Assembly: GCA_023430565.1 (NCBI GenBank)
Contig: JAEZAD010000165.1
Coordinates: 1 to 31,936 of the forward strand
Length of the DNA: 31,936 bases
Direction of reading: 5' to 3'
Source: Verrucomicrobiota bacterium
GTDB taxonomy: Bacteria > Verrucomicrobiota > Verrucomicrobiia > Opitutales > Opitutaceae
Positions 1 through 7,395 of this stretch are shown one piece after another (positions within the stretch are counted from its first letter, which is position 1; each line of letters opens with the position of its first letter). The notes beneath the pieces are model-generated. The model was not told the DNA's origin. It saw only the letters and a program-made list of their open reading frames with translations, and did no database searches. The translations under genes and the position numbers were made by a program.

Positions 1-1
1 C

Positions 2-160
2 CACACCACCTGGATCAACTACGACTACGGCAACTTCACCAACTGGGAAATCCGCCCCATCCCCGAACCGTCCACCTACGGCGCCCTCCTCACCGCCTCC
101 TCCCTCGCCTTCCTCCTCTACCGCCGCTCGCGCAAAACGAAAGCCAGCACCAGGAAATAA
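2..160 (+). CDS. C-terminal end of a PEP-CTERM sorted exported protein (partial)
   Basis: The first frame that stays open from the window edge ends at the TAA at 158-160 and encodes about 52 residues. It ends with the tripartite PEP-CTERM signal: a PEPSTYG motif, a hydrophobic stretch (ALLTASSLAFLLY) and a basic tail (RRSRK). In this family the signal directs exported proteins to the exosortase/EpsH-type system, which cleaves and anchors them at the cell surface, often together with exopolysaccharide. The body of the protein lies outside the window, so its function cannot be called; the visible upstream part is rich in Trp, Tyr and Asn. A strong terminator follows 20 bases after the stop, so this is the last gene of its transcript. 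Confidence 0.85.
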   Translation, partial: HTTWINYDYGNFTNWEIRPIPEPSTYGALLTASSLAFLLYRRSRKTKASTRK

Positions 161-179
161 TCCCGCCTCACTCTTTCCC

Positions 180-206
180 GCCGAGGTCTCCGACCTCGGC
201 TTTTTT
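180..206 (+). terminator. Rho-independent terminator
   Basis: A perfect 9-bp stem (GCCGAGGTC / GACCTCGGC) with a TCC loop is followed directly by six T residues. It sits just after the PEP-CTERM gene and before the convergent uvrB end. Confidence 0.9.
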
Positions 207-232
207 CTGCCCACAGCGCCCGGCGCCTCCTT

Positions 233-280
233 TGGAAATTGGTCCTTCTCTGGAGCTTGGACCTTGGTTCTTGGTTCTTC
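233..280. repeat. Simple-sequence TTGGTTC/TTGGACC-type intergenic repeat
   Basis: The gap between the terminator and the uvrB stop holds degenerate copies of a heptamer-like unit (TTGGTCC, TTGGACC, TTGGTTC, TTGGTTC). The last few bases run into the uvrB stop codon. Only one locus is visible in this window, so calling it a dispersed family is inference. Confidence 0.4.
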
Positions 281-2315
281 AGCGCCGTTTCAACTTCGAC
301 GCCGCACCTTTCCTCCGCGCACCGCCTCCACCATAAGCCGCCGGCGCCTTCGGTTTCCGATAATCGCCCGTCTTCAGCGCATTGATCTGATCGCGCAACA
401 CCGCCGCCCGCTCGAACTCCAGCCGGCTCGCCGCCTCCTGCATCTCGTCCTCCAACTCCGCGATCACTGCCGCGACGTCGTCCACACTCTCGGCGACCGA
501 CGCCTCCTCGCGCTCCCCGCTGCCATCGTAAACATGCAGGCTCGACTGCGCCGCCCGCTTCACGCTCCGCGGCGTGATCCCGTGCTCCACGTTGTAGGCG
601 AGCTGCTTCTCGCGCCGATACTTCACCGTCTCGACCGTGCGCCGGATCGATTCCGTGATGTTGTCCGCATAAAAAATCACCCGTCCCTTCTCGTGCCTCG
701 CCGCGCGCCCCGCCGTCTGCACCAGGCTCGTTTCGCTCCGCAGGAAGCCCTCCTTGTCCGCATCCAAAATCGCGACCAGCGCCACCTCCGGCAAATCGAG
801 CCCCTCGCGCAGCAGATTGATGCCGATCAGCACGTCGAAATTCCCCAGCCGCAAATTCCGCAGAATCTCCACGCGCTCGATCGCATCGATGTCCGAGTGC
901 AAATACTCCACGCGAATCTTCGCGTCGCGCAGATAACTCGTCAGGTCCTCCGACAACCGCTTCGTCAGCGTCGTCACCAGCACCCGCTCTCCCGCCGCCG
1001 TCGCCGCCTTGATCTCGCCGATCAGATGCTCGACCTGGTTCTTCGTCGGCCGGATCGAGATCTCCGGATCGAGCAAACCCGTCGGCCGCACCAGTTGCTC
1101 CGCAATCACCGCCGATCGCTTCAACTCGAACTCCGCCGGCGTCGCCGACACATACAGCGTCTGCTCCGTGATCTGCTCGAACTCGTCAAACGTCTGCGGC
1201 CGGTTATCGAGCGCCGACGGCAGCCGAAATCCGAAGTTCACCAGATTCTCCTTTCGCGCCCGGTCGCCGTTCGACATCCCGCCAATCTGCGGCACCGTCG
1301 CATGGCTTTCGTCGATCATCAGCAGGAAATCCTTCGGAAAGAAATCGATCAGGCAAAACGGCCGCTCGCCCGGCTTTCGCCCGGTGAGATGCCGCGAGTA
1401 GTTTTCGATTCCATTGCAGAACCCCATTTCCTGCAGCATCTCCAAATCGTAGTTCGTCCGCATCCGGATCCGCTGCGCCTCGAGATAAAGCCCCTTCTGC
1501 TCGAAATACGCCACGCGCTCCTCCAGCTCCGCCTTGATCGCGCGGATCGCCGGATCGAGCTTCCCCCGCGACGTCACGTATTGGTTGGCCGGATATAAAT
1601 CGAAGTGGTCGAGGGTCCGCAGCACCTGCCCGCTCGTCGGATCGAATTCGCTGATGCCTTCCACCTCGTCGCCAAAAAACTCCACGCGCAGCCCGTGCTC
1701 CAGATAGGCCGGCATCACGTCCACCACGTCGCCGCGCACGCGAAACGTCCCCCGCTTCAGGTCGTAGTCGTTGCGGTCATAGATATTGTCCACCAGCCGC
1801 TCGAGAAACCGGTTCCGTCCGAGCGACGCCCCGCGCTGGATCGGAATCCGCAGCTCCGTGAACTCCTGCGGCGACCCCAATCCGTAGATGCACGACACGC
1901 TCGCCACCACGATCACATCGCGCCGCGACACCAACGCGCTCGTCGCCGACATCCGCAGCCGCTCGATCTCCTCGTTGATCGAGGAATCCTTCTCGATGTA
2001 AGTGTCGCTCGACGCGATGTAAGCCTCCGGCTGGTAGTAGTCGTAATAGCTGACGAAATATTCGACCGCGTTCTCCGGGAAAAAATTCTTGAACTCCGAG
2101 TAGAGCTGCGCCGCCAGCGTCTTGTTGTGCGAGATGATCAACGTCGGCCGTTCGCACCGCGCGATCACGTTCGCCATCGTAAACGTCTTCCCCGATCCCG
2201 TGACCCCCAGCAGCGTCTGATGGCGGTTCCCCGCCTCGATCGAAGCGACGAGCTTCTCGATCGCCTGCGGCTGATCGCCCGTCGGCTGATAATCGGCATT
2301 GAGCTTGAAAAGCAT
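279..2315 (-). CDS. uvrB: Excinuclease ABC subunit B
   Basis: UvrB is the damage-verification helicase of nucleotide excision repair. It is loaded by UvrA and recruits UvrC for incision. At 678 aa it has the usual family length. The N-terminus carries the family signature PTGDQPQAIEKL (11-22), Walker A GVTGSGKT (37-44), the Tyr-rich beta-hairpin YYDYYQPEAYI around residues 91-101 and the DESH Walker B box (335-338). Further along are the YVSATPAE motif, the GINLLREGLDLPE and QTAGRAAR helicase motifs, and a C-terminal UVR domain (around 630-665) that contacts UvrC. A Gly/Lys/Arg-rich tail follows. The ATG at 2315 puts the signature at the normal distance. A coiled-coil membrane protein gene lies 54 bp upstream on the same strand, so the two may be cotranscribed. 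No SOS box could be identified by eye. Confidence 0.98.
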   Translation of the reverse strand: MLFKLNADYQPTGDQPQAIEKLVASIEAGNRHQTLLGVTGSGKTFTMANVIARCERPTLIISHNKTLAAQLYSEFKNFFPENAVEYFVSYYDYYQPEAYIASSDTYIEKDSSINEEIERLRMSATSALVSRRDVIVVASVSCIYGLGSPQEFTELRIPIQRGASLGRNRFLERLVDNIYDRNDYDLKRGTFRVRGDVVDVMPAYLEHGLRVEFFGDEVEGISEFDPTSGQVLRTLDHFDLYPANQYVTSRGKLDPAIRAIKAELEERVAYFEQKGLYLEAQRIRMRTNYDLEMLQEMGFCNGIENYSRHLTGRKPGERPFCLIDFFPKDFLLMIDESHATVPQIGGMSNGDRARKENLVNFGFRLPSALDNRPQTFDEFEQITEQTLYVSATPAEFELKRSAVIAEQLVRPTGLLDPEISIRPTKNQVEHLIGEIKAATAAGERVLVTTLTKRLSEDLTSYLRDAKIRVEYLHSDIDAIERVEILRNLRLGNFDVLIGINLLREGLDLPEVALVAILDADKEGFLRSETSLVQTAGRAARHEKGRVIFYADNITESIRRTVETVKYRREKQLAYNVEHGITPRSVKRAAQSSLHVYDGSGEREEASVAESVDDVAAVIAELEDEMQEAASRLEFERAAVLRDQINALKTGDYRKPKAPAAYGGGGARRKGAASKLKRR

Positions 2316-2369
2316 GAAGCTCGCACCCTGCCCCGGGTGGTGCGGGTTTTCAACCCGACCTTTTCCCCG

Positions 2370-3005
2370 TCACACCGCCGCGGCTGCTCGTCGGGAGCCC
2401 CACCGCCGCACTGCCGCCTGCACCAGCACCGTCCCAACCAGATACATTCCCGCGGCCACCACCACCCAGCCCCGCAGCACCACAAACACTTCGACGGCTC
2501 GAAACCACACGCCGGACCGCCGCTCGTCGTCGGCTCGAACCATCGCTTCGATTCGCGCGCGCTCCGCCGTCAACGCCTCCGCCTCCCACCGAAGGCGCTG
2601 CAACTCCTGCTGCAACGCCGTCGTTTTCGCCGACGACGCCACATGCAGCGCCTCCACCTTCTGCAACCGTTCGCGATTCAAACGCTGCTGTTCGCGATTG
2701 CCACCGAACCAGCTCCACGTGCTCGTCAGGTTTTTCAGCTCCCCCGCCAGTTTCTCCGCGCGCATCGCGCGTTCCTGCTCCGGCGGCAGCTCCACCTCCA
2801 GTTGCTCGATCCGCTGCTGCCCGCGCGCCATCTTCTCCTCGAGAATCGCCTGCTGCATTCGTGCGCCGCGTTCTTCCTTCACTGTCGTCAGATCGGCCAC
2901 ACCGAGCCACGCCCCGAGTCCGACCGCCACCACGCCCGCGCCCAGCGTCACCGCGGGGGCGAGCGACGCGATGCGGGCGATCGATCTGTGCATGCGCGCG
3001 AACAT
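2370..3005 (-). CDS. Hypothetical coiled-coil membrane protein
   Basis: I do not recognise the family. With the ATG at 3005 the protein has 211 residues; an ATG at 2993 would give 207, and an upstream ATG at 3062 seems too long because it approaches the divergent dehydrogenase start. It has a hydrophobic segment near the N-terminus (APAVTLGAGVVAVGLGAWLG), then a long Glu/Arg/Gln-rich region with heptad character, and a second hydrophobic segment near the C-terminus (VFVVLRGWVVVAAGMYLVGTVLV). It looks like a membrane-anchored helical hairpin with a coiled coil between two membrane spans. It precedes uvrB on the same strand by 54 bp. Nothing in the sequence gives a biochemical role. Confidence 0.65.
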   Translation of the reverse strand: MFARMHRSIARIASLAPAVTLGAGVVAVGLGAWLGVADLTTVKEERGARMQQAILEEKMARGQQRIEQLEVELPPEQERAMRAEKLAGELKNLTSTWSWFGGNREQQRLNRERLQKVEALHVASSAKTTALQQELQRLRWEAEALTAERARIEAMVRADDERRSGVWFRAVEVFVVLRGWVVVAAGMYLVGTVLVQAAVRRWGSRRAAAAV

Positions 3006-3103
3006 GAGGCTCGTGTTTATGACAATTGCTAAACCCTTCCGCCCGCCCCAAGTTCCCGCCAATCCGCACGCCCGTCTCCGCCGCGTCTCACCGCCGCCCC
3101 GCC

Positions 3104-4378
3104 ATGTCCAAAGTCATCGTCTCCGCTCTCTACGACTCCGACATCTTCAAGATGGCCTGCCGCCAGTTCGACAAGGCCGCCGACGCCATCAACCTCCCGG
3201 AAAATCTCCGCGACCGCACCAAATACCCGCGCCGCTGCCTCGCCGTCGCCCTCCCGATTCGCCGCGATGATGGCAGCATCACCGTCTTCGAAGGATATCG
3301 CGTCCAGCACAACCTCTCCACCGGCCCCTCCAAGGGCGGCATCCGTTTTTCGCTCAACGTCACCATCGGCGAAGTCGCCGCACTCGCGATGTGGATGAGC
3401 TGGAAGTGCTCGCTTGTCGGCCTCCCCTACGGCGGCGCCAAGGGCGGTGTGATCGTCGACCCGCGCCAGCTTTCCGAGTCCGAACTCGAACGTCTTTCCC
3501 GCCGCTACATTCAGGAGATCGCCGCGTTCATCGGTCCGCATGTCGACGTTCCGGCGCCCGACATGGGCACGAACGAAAAGATCATGGGCTGGATGATGGA
3601 CACCTACTCGAATCACGTCGGCCACATCGAGCCCGCCATCGTCACCGGCAAACCCATCGCCGTCGGCGGCTCGCAAGGCCGCCGCGAAGCCACCGGCGCC
3701 GGCGTCGCCTATCTCGCGAAACGTTATCTCGAAGACCTCAACATCGCTCCGCGCGACGCCACCGCCATCGTGCAGGGTTTCGGCAACGTCGGAGGCGAAG
3801 CGGCCCTCGCGCTCCAGAACTACGGCGTGCGCGTCGTCGGGCTCTCCGACTACACCGGCGGCATCTACAACCCCGCCGGAATCGACGTCCAAAAGGCGCT
3901 CGCCTACGTCCGCTCCGAAAAAACCCTGCGCGACTTCGCCGGCGGCGATGCGGTCTCGAACGAACAGCTGCTCGAGCTCGAGTGCACCATCCTCGCCCCG
4001 TGCGCTCTCGAACGCGTGATCACCGTCGACAACGCTGCCCGCCTCCGCTGCCGCATCCTCGCCGAAGGCGCGAACGGCCCCACCACCAACGGCGCCGATC
4101 GCATCCTCGAGCAGCGCGACGACATCGAAGTCATCCCCGACGTCCTCTGCAACGCCGGCGGCGTGATCGTCTCCTACTTCGAGTGGCTCCAGAACCTCCA
4201 GAACTTCTATTGGACCCGCGATGAGGTCATGACGAAGCTCTTCACCATCCTCGATCGCGCGAAGGAGTCCGTCGATTTCCAGCAGCGTAAATTTAAGTTC
4301 AGCCGTCGGCTCGCCGCCCTGACGCTCGGCATCCAACGCGTCGCCGATGCCAAAGCCGCGCGCGGCCTCTTCCCCTAA
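3104..4378 (+). CDS. gdhA: Glu/Leu/Phe/Val-family dehydrogenase, probably NAD(P)-dependent glutamate dehydrogenase
   Basis: This 424-residue enzyme should catalyse reversible oxidative deamination of glutamate to 2-oxoglutarate and ammonia in the cytosol. The N-terminal dimerisation/substrate domain shows K104 in SWKCSLVGLPYGGAKGG and the catalytic K113 in PYGGAKGG. The segment PAPDMGTNEKIMGWMMDTYS follows, and the Rossmann domain has GFGNVG at 225-230. The motif GKPIAVGGSQGRREATG is typical of the hexameric GudB/RocG type. The ATG at 3104 (MSKVIVSALY) is preferred over an upstream in-frame start at 3026, because the extension is Pro/Arg-rich and unlike the family. Substrate preference (Glu against branched-chain amino acids) and cofactor cannot be decided by eye. 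It is divergent from the coiled-coil gene and followed by about 400 bp without a gene. Confidence 0.92.
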   Translation: MSKVIVSALYDSDIFKMACRQFDKAADAINLPENLRDRTKYPRRCLAVALPIRRDDGSITVFEGYRVQHNLSTGPSKGGIRFSLNVTIGEVAALAMWMSWKCSLVGLPYGGAKGGVIVDPRQLSESELERLSRRYIQEIAAFIGPHVDVPAPDMGTNEKIMGWMMDTYSNHVGHIEPAIVTGKPIAVGGSQGRREATGAGVAYLAKRYLEDLNIAPRDATAIVQGFGNVGGEAALALQNYGVRVVGLSDYTGGIYNPAGIDVQKALAYVRSEKTLRDFAGGDAVSNEQLLELECTILAPCALERVITVDNAARLRCRILAEGANGPTTNGADRILEQRDDIEVIPDVLCNAGGVIVSYFEWLQNLQNFYWTRDEVMTKLFTILDRAKESVDFQQRKFKFSRRLAALTLGIQRVADAKAARGLFP

Positions 4379-4773
4379 AGCAAAGGGGGCGGCGCGTTCC
4401 CACCGAACCCGCGGCGTCGCCGGATTTCACCGCGCGGCCTCCGCCACCCGGCGCTAACCACGCGCCTTCGCGCCGCGTTCCGCGGATTCTCATGCGTGTA
4501 TCCGAATTCTACCTATACGTGTCCGCGAAACTGACAGTTTGGTCATTTTGCCCGATCGAAATATTCTGGAACGGCATTTTGCACACCATTCCGTTCCCCC
4601 AAAGCCGCGTCGAAATTTCCTCTCGCTGATTTCCTGCCACTTACGCGCGCAGCGTTTCGTGGCACACTCATCGCTCTCCGGCCGGGACGACCCGGCGCCG
4701 GTGCCGCCCTGGTCCACCGAAACAAATCGCGCCCGTCGCACACAATGCTTCAGCGCGGTCCGCGAATTTAATC
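4379..4773. other. Gene-free interval upstream of the glycan locus
   Basis: There are 395 bases between the dehydrogenase stop and the glycosyltransferase start. The first 110 bases are very GC-rich with no clear terminator. From about 4495 to 4640 the sequence is markedly richer in A and T than the surroundings, as expected of a promoter region. Short antisense reading frames here have no recognisable product. The candidate operator in this stretch is listed separately. Confidence 0.6.
4528..4567 (+). promoter_or_regulatory. Candidate promoter/operator for the glycosyltransferase-glf operon
   Basis: A perfect inverted repeat AAACTG-A-CAGTTT (4528-4540) overlaps a weak -35-like TTGGTC (4539-4544). 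A TATTCT -10-like hexamer (4562-4567) lies 17 bases further on. The hexamers match the sigma70 consensus only 3/6 and 4/6, so the call rests mainly on the palindrome, the spacing and the local AT richness. Confidence 0.25.
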
Positions 4774-6096
4774 ATGTCATCACCTCATTCTTCCTCCATT
4801 TCCCTCAGCGCGCTCAGCTCCCTGACGGCAACTCGATCCTCAACGGCAACCCGGAATTCCCCGCGAAGCTCGGATCGGTCCGCCGCTCCGGATGCTTCCC
4901 TGGCGCAAACCGCGCCGATCATCGCGCTGTGCCACTTGAGCTGGGACTGGGTCTGGCAGCGCCCGCAGCAATACCTGTCCCGCCTGTCCCGCACGCACCG
5001 CGTCCTTTTCGTCGAAACATATTGCAGCGACGTTCCCGCCACCCGCGTCGATCTCCGCATCGCCGACAACCATCCCAACGTCACGATCTGCGCGATGCAC
5101 CTGCCCGCGTCGCGCTGGGCCGATGGCAAGTTCATCGATCGCGAGCGGCGTCGCGCCCTCCAGCGCACACTCGCGCAGGAGCTCTCCGGCCGGTTCGACG
5201 ACGCGATCCTTTGGTTCAACGATCCCATGGCCGTCACCGCCTTCGCCGGCCACCTCGACGAATCGCTCATCGTCTACGACTGCATGGATGAGCTCTCGCA
5301 GTTCAAAGGCGCGCCGCCCGCGCTCCTCGAACGCGAACGCGATCTGCTCGAAGTCGCCGACGTCGTTTTCTGCGGCGGACGCAAGATGCGCGACCGCCGT
5401 CTCCGCCATAACTCCAACTGCCACTTTTTCGGCACGGGCGTCGACTGCCGCCATTTCGGCAGCGCCCTCTCGCCGCGCACCGCCGTGGCGCCCGCAATCG
5501 CCAAGCTCAACGGCCCCGTCCTCGGTTACTTCGGCGTCATCGACGAGCGCATCGACTACGACTTGCTCGCCACCCTCGCCGACGCCGATCCGACGTGGCA
5601 CATCGCGATGATCGGCCCCGTCTGCAAGGTCGACCCCGCCCAATTCCCGCAGCGGCCCAATCTGCACTGGCTCGGCGGCCAGCCCTACGCGCAACTCCCC
5701 GCCTTCACGAAGGGGTTCTCCGTCGCGCTCATGCCTTTCGCGCTCAACGAGGCCACCGAATACATCAACCCCACGAAAGCCCTCGAATACATGGCCGCAG
5801 GCCGCCCCGTCGTTTCGACCGCACTCGACGAGGTCAAATCGAACTTCAGCAGCGTCGCGCGCATCGCGAAATCCCACGAGCAATTCGTCGCGCTCTGCCG
5901 GAGCGAAGTCGACTCCCCCTCGCGCACCCGCCTCGCCCGAGGCCTCCGGCTCGCCGCGGAAAACACCTGGGAAGCCAACGTCGCCAAAATGGAAGCCCAC
6001 GTCGCCGCCGCCTTCGTCGAGCGGACCGAGACCGCCGCCGCCACCGAACCTTCCTCCGTCGTTCCCTTCGTCGGCAATCAGACCGCCTATGTTTGA
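4774..6096 (+). CDS. Glycosyltransferase, GT-B fold, TuaH-like
   Basis: This is a 440-residue cytosolic glycosyltransferase. After a Ser-rich N-terminus of about 45 residues comes the HLSWDWVWQRPQQYLSRLS motif, characteristic of the TuaH-like group, whose members often begin with a W-x-x-V-W-Q-R-P-Q segment. The second Rossmann half includes GPVLGYFGVIDERIDYDLL, GPVCKVDP and ALMPFALNEATEYINPTKALEYMAAGRPVVST. That last segment is the usual nucleotide-sugar-binding signature of GT4-type enzymes. The Ser-rich lead could mean the true start is further in; no in-frame ATG before the conserved part looks better. The gene overlaps glf by 8 bases, implying translational coupling, so a galactofuranosyl or other surface-glycan transferase is a reasonable inference. 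The acceptor is unknown. Confidence 0.85.
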   Translation: MSSPHSSSISLSALSSLTATRSSTATRNSPRSSDRSAAPDASLAQTAPIIALCHLSWDWVWQRPQQYLSRLSRTHRVLFVETYCSDVPATRVDLRIADNHPNVTICAMHLPASRWADGKFIDRERRRALQRTLAQELSGRFDDAILWFNDPMAVTAFAGHLDESLIVYDCMDELSQFKGAPPALLERERDLLEVADVVFCGGRKMRDRRLRHNSNCHFFGTGVDCRHFGSALSPRTAVAPAIAKLNGPVLGYFGVIDERIDYDLLATLADADPTWHIAMIGPVCKVDPAQFPQRPNLHWLGGQPYAQLPAFTKGFSVALMPFALNEATEYINPTKALEYMAAGRPVVSTALDEVKSNFSSVARIAKSHEQFVALCRSEVDSPSRTRLARGLRLAAENTWEANVAKMEAHVAAAFVERTETAAATEPSSVVPFVGNQTAYV

Positions 6097-7207
6097 TTAT
6101 CTCATCGTCGGTGCCGGCTTTGCCGGCAGCGTGCTCGCTGAACGTCTCGCACGCGGACAAAACAAGAAGGTGCTGCTCATCGACCGTCGCCCCCACATCG
6201 GTGGCAACGCCTACGATTGCCACGACCAGCACGGCCTCCTCATCCACAAATACGGGCCGCACATCTTCCACACCAACTCGGCCGAGATCTTCAACTACCT
6301 CTCCCGCTTCACCGAGTGGCGGCAGTATCAGCACCGCGTCCGCGCCATGGTCGACGGCCGCCTCCTGCCGATCCCCATCAATCTCGACACCATCAACGAG
6401 CTCTACGGGCTCAACCTCACGCCCGACGGGATGAAGCAGTATCTCGCCTCGGTCGCCGAGAAAAAGGAACGCATCCTCACTTCCGAGGACGTCGTCGTGA
6501 ACGGCGTCGGCCGCGAGCTCTACGAGAAGTTCTTCCGCAACTACACGCGCAAACAATGGGGCCTCGACCCGTCCGAACTCGACGCGCAGGTCACCGCGCG
6601 CGTGCCGGTTCGCTTCAATCGCGACGACCGCTACTTCACTGACACGTATCAGGCGATGCCCGCGCGCGGCTACACCCACATGTTTGGCAACATGCTCGAT
6701 CACCCGAACATCAAGATCATGCTCAATACCGACTACCGCGAAGCCCGCGAGGAGGTGACGTTCGACCAGCTGATCTTCACGGGTCCCATCGACGAATATT
6801 TCGACTACCGCTTCGGCCCGCTCCCCTATCGCTGCCTCGAGTTCAAACACGAGACGCATCACAAGCCGGTCTTCCAGGCCGCGCCCGTCGTGAACTACCC
6901 CAACGAATACGCCTACACGCGCGTCACCGAGTTCAAATACCTCACCGGCCAGGAGCACCCGCTCACGAGCATCGTCTACGAGTTCCCACGCTCCGAGGGC
7001 GATCCCTATTATCCGATCCCGCGCGCGGACAACGCCGCGCTCTACAAGCGTTACCAGGCCCTCGGCGAAGAGACCCCCGACGTCCACTTCGTCGGCCGCC
7101 TCGGCACCTACCGCTACTACAACATGGACCAGGTCGTCGGCCAGGCGCTCACGCTTTACACGAAACTTTCGAAGTCGACCCGCACCGAAGCCCTCGCTTC
7201 CGCGTGA
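6089..7207 (+). CDS. glf: UDP-galactopyranose mutase
   Basis: Glf is a flavoenzyme that interconverts UDP-galactopyranose and UDP-galactofuranose, the donor for galactofuranose (Galf) in surface glycans. At 372 aa it has the length of bacterial Glf proteins. The N-terminal dinucleotide-binding site is GAGFAG (8-13), followed by an acidic end of strand two (LLIDRRPHIGGNAYD). Other family segments are YGPHIFHTNSAEIFNYLSRF, YEKFFRNYTRKQWG and PVVNYPN. The C-terminus has HFVGRLGTYRYYNMDQVVGQAL, which contacts the flavin and active site. It is the second gene of the operon, overlapping the glycosyltransferase, and a hairpin terminator follows about 26 bases after its stop. Confidence 0.97.
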   Translation: MFDYLIVGAGFAGSVLAERLARGQNKKVLLIDRRPHIGGNAYDCHDQHGLLIHKYGPHIFHTNSAEIFNYLSRFTEWRQYQHRVRAMVDGRLLPIPINLDTINELYGLNLTPDGMKQYLASVAEKKERILTSEDVVVNGVGRELYEKFFRNYTRKQWGLDPSELDAQVTARVPVRFNRDDRYFTDTYQAMPARGYTHMFGNMLDHPNIKIMLNTDYREAREEVTFDQLIFTGPIDEYFDYRFGPLPYRCLEFKHETHHKPVFQAAPVVNYPNEYAYTRVTEFKYLTGQEHPLTSIVYEFPRSEGDPYYPIPRADNAALYKRYQALGEETPDVHFVGRLGTYRYYNMDQVVGQALTLYTKLSKSTRTEALASA

Positions 7208-7232
7208 ACTGTTTGCGCTCCCGGTAGTCTAG

Positions 7233-7265
7233 AGGGGCGGGCTTCCGACCCGCCCCTTCTTTTCC
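7233..7265 (+). terminator. Terminator after glf
   Basis: An 8-bp GC stem (GGGGCGGG / CCCGCCCC) with a 7-base loop is followed by TTCTTTT. It separates the glycosyltransferase-glf pair from the hydrolase genes, although read-through is possible. Confidence 0.7.
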
Positions 7266-7282
7266 TTCGTCCCACATCACCC

Positions 7283-7360
7283 TGTCATTCTGAGCGCAGC
7301 GAAGAATCCACGTTCACGCCCGCCGGCCCGTTGAGCGCTCAAGCGCCAGCTCGAAATGAC
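7283..7360. repeat. Dispersed palindromic element, copy 1 (TGTCATTCTGAGCG type)
   Basis: The element begins TGTCATTCTGAGCGCAGCG, continues AAGAATCCACG, and ends with CTCGAAATGAC. The outer ends (GTCATT / AATGAC) and the following GAG/CTC are inverted repeats, so the element can fold into a long imperfect hairpin. Related copies lie at 16347 and 25742. It sits between glf and the GH2 gene. Confidence 0.8.
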
Positions 7361-7395
7361 CGCGGTGCCTTCTCCGCGCGTTTTCCTTCGCTGTC

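Noticed and set aside
2343..2357. Hairpin CGGGTT-TTC-AACCCG between uvrB and the coiled-coil gene as a terminator
   Set aside because: Both genes are on the minus strand, and the hairpin is not followed by a T-run in that direction.
264..3032. Long plus-strand open frames opposite uvrB and the coiled-coil gene
   Set aside because: Arg/His/Pro-rich translations with no recognisable motif; uvrB on the other strand explains the region.
3029..4336. A 435-codon minus-strand frame opposite the glutamate dehydrogenase
   Set aside because: Mirror of a strongly conserved gene; its composition is typical of antisense in GC-rich DNA.
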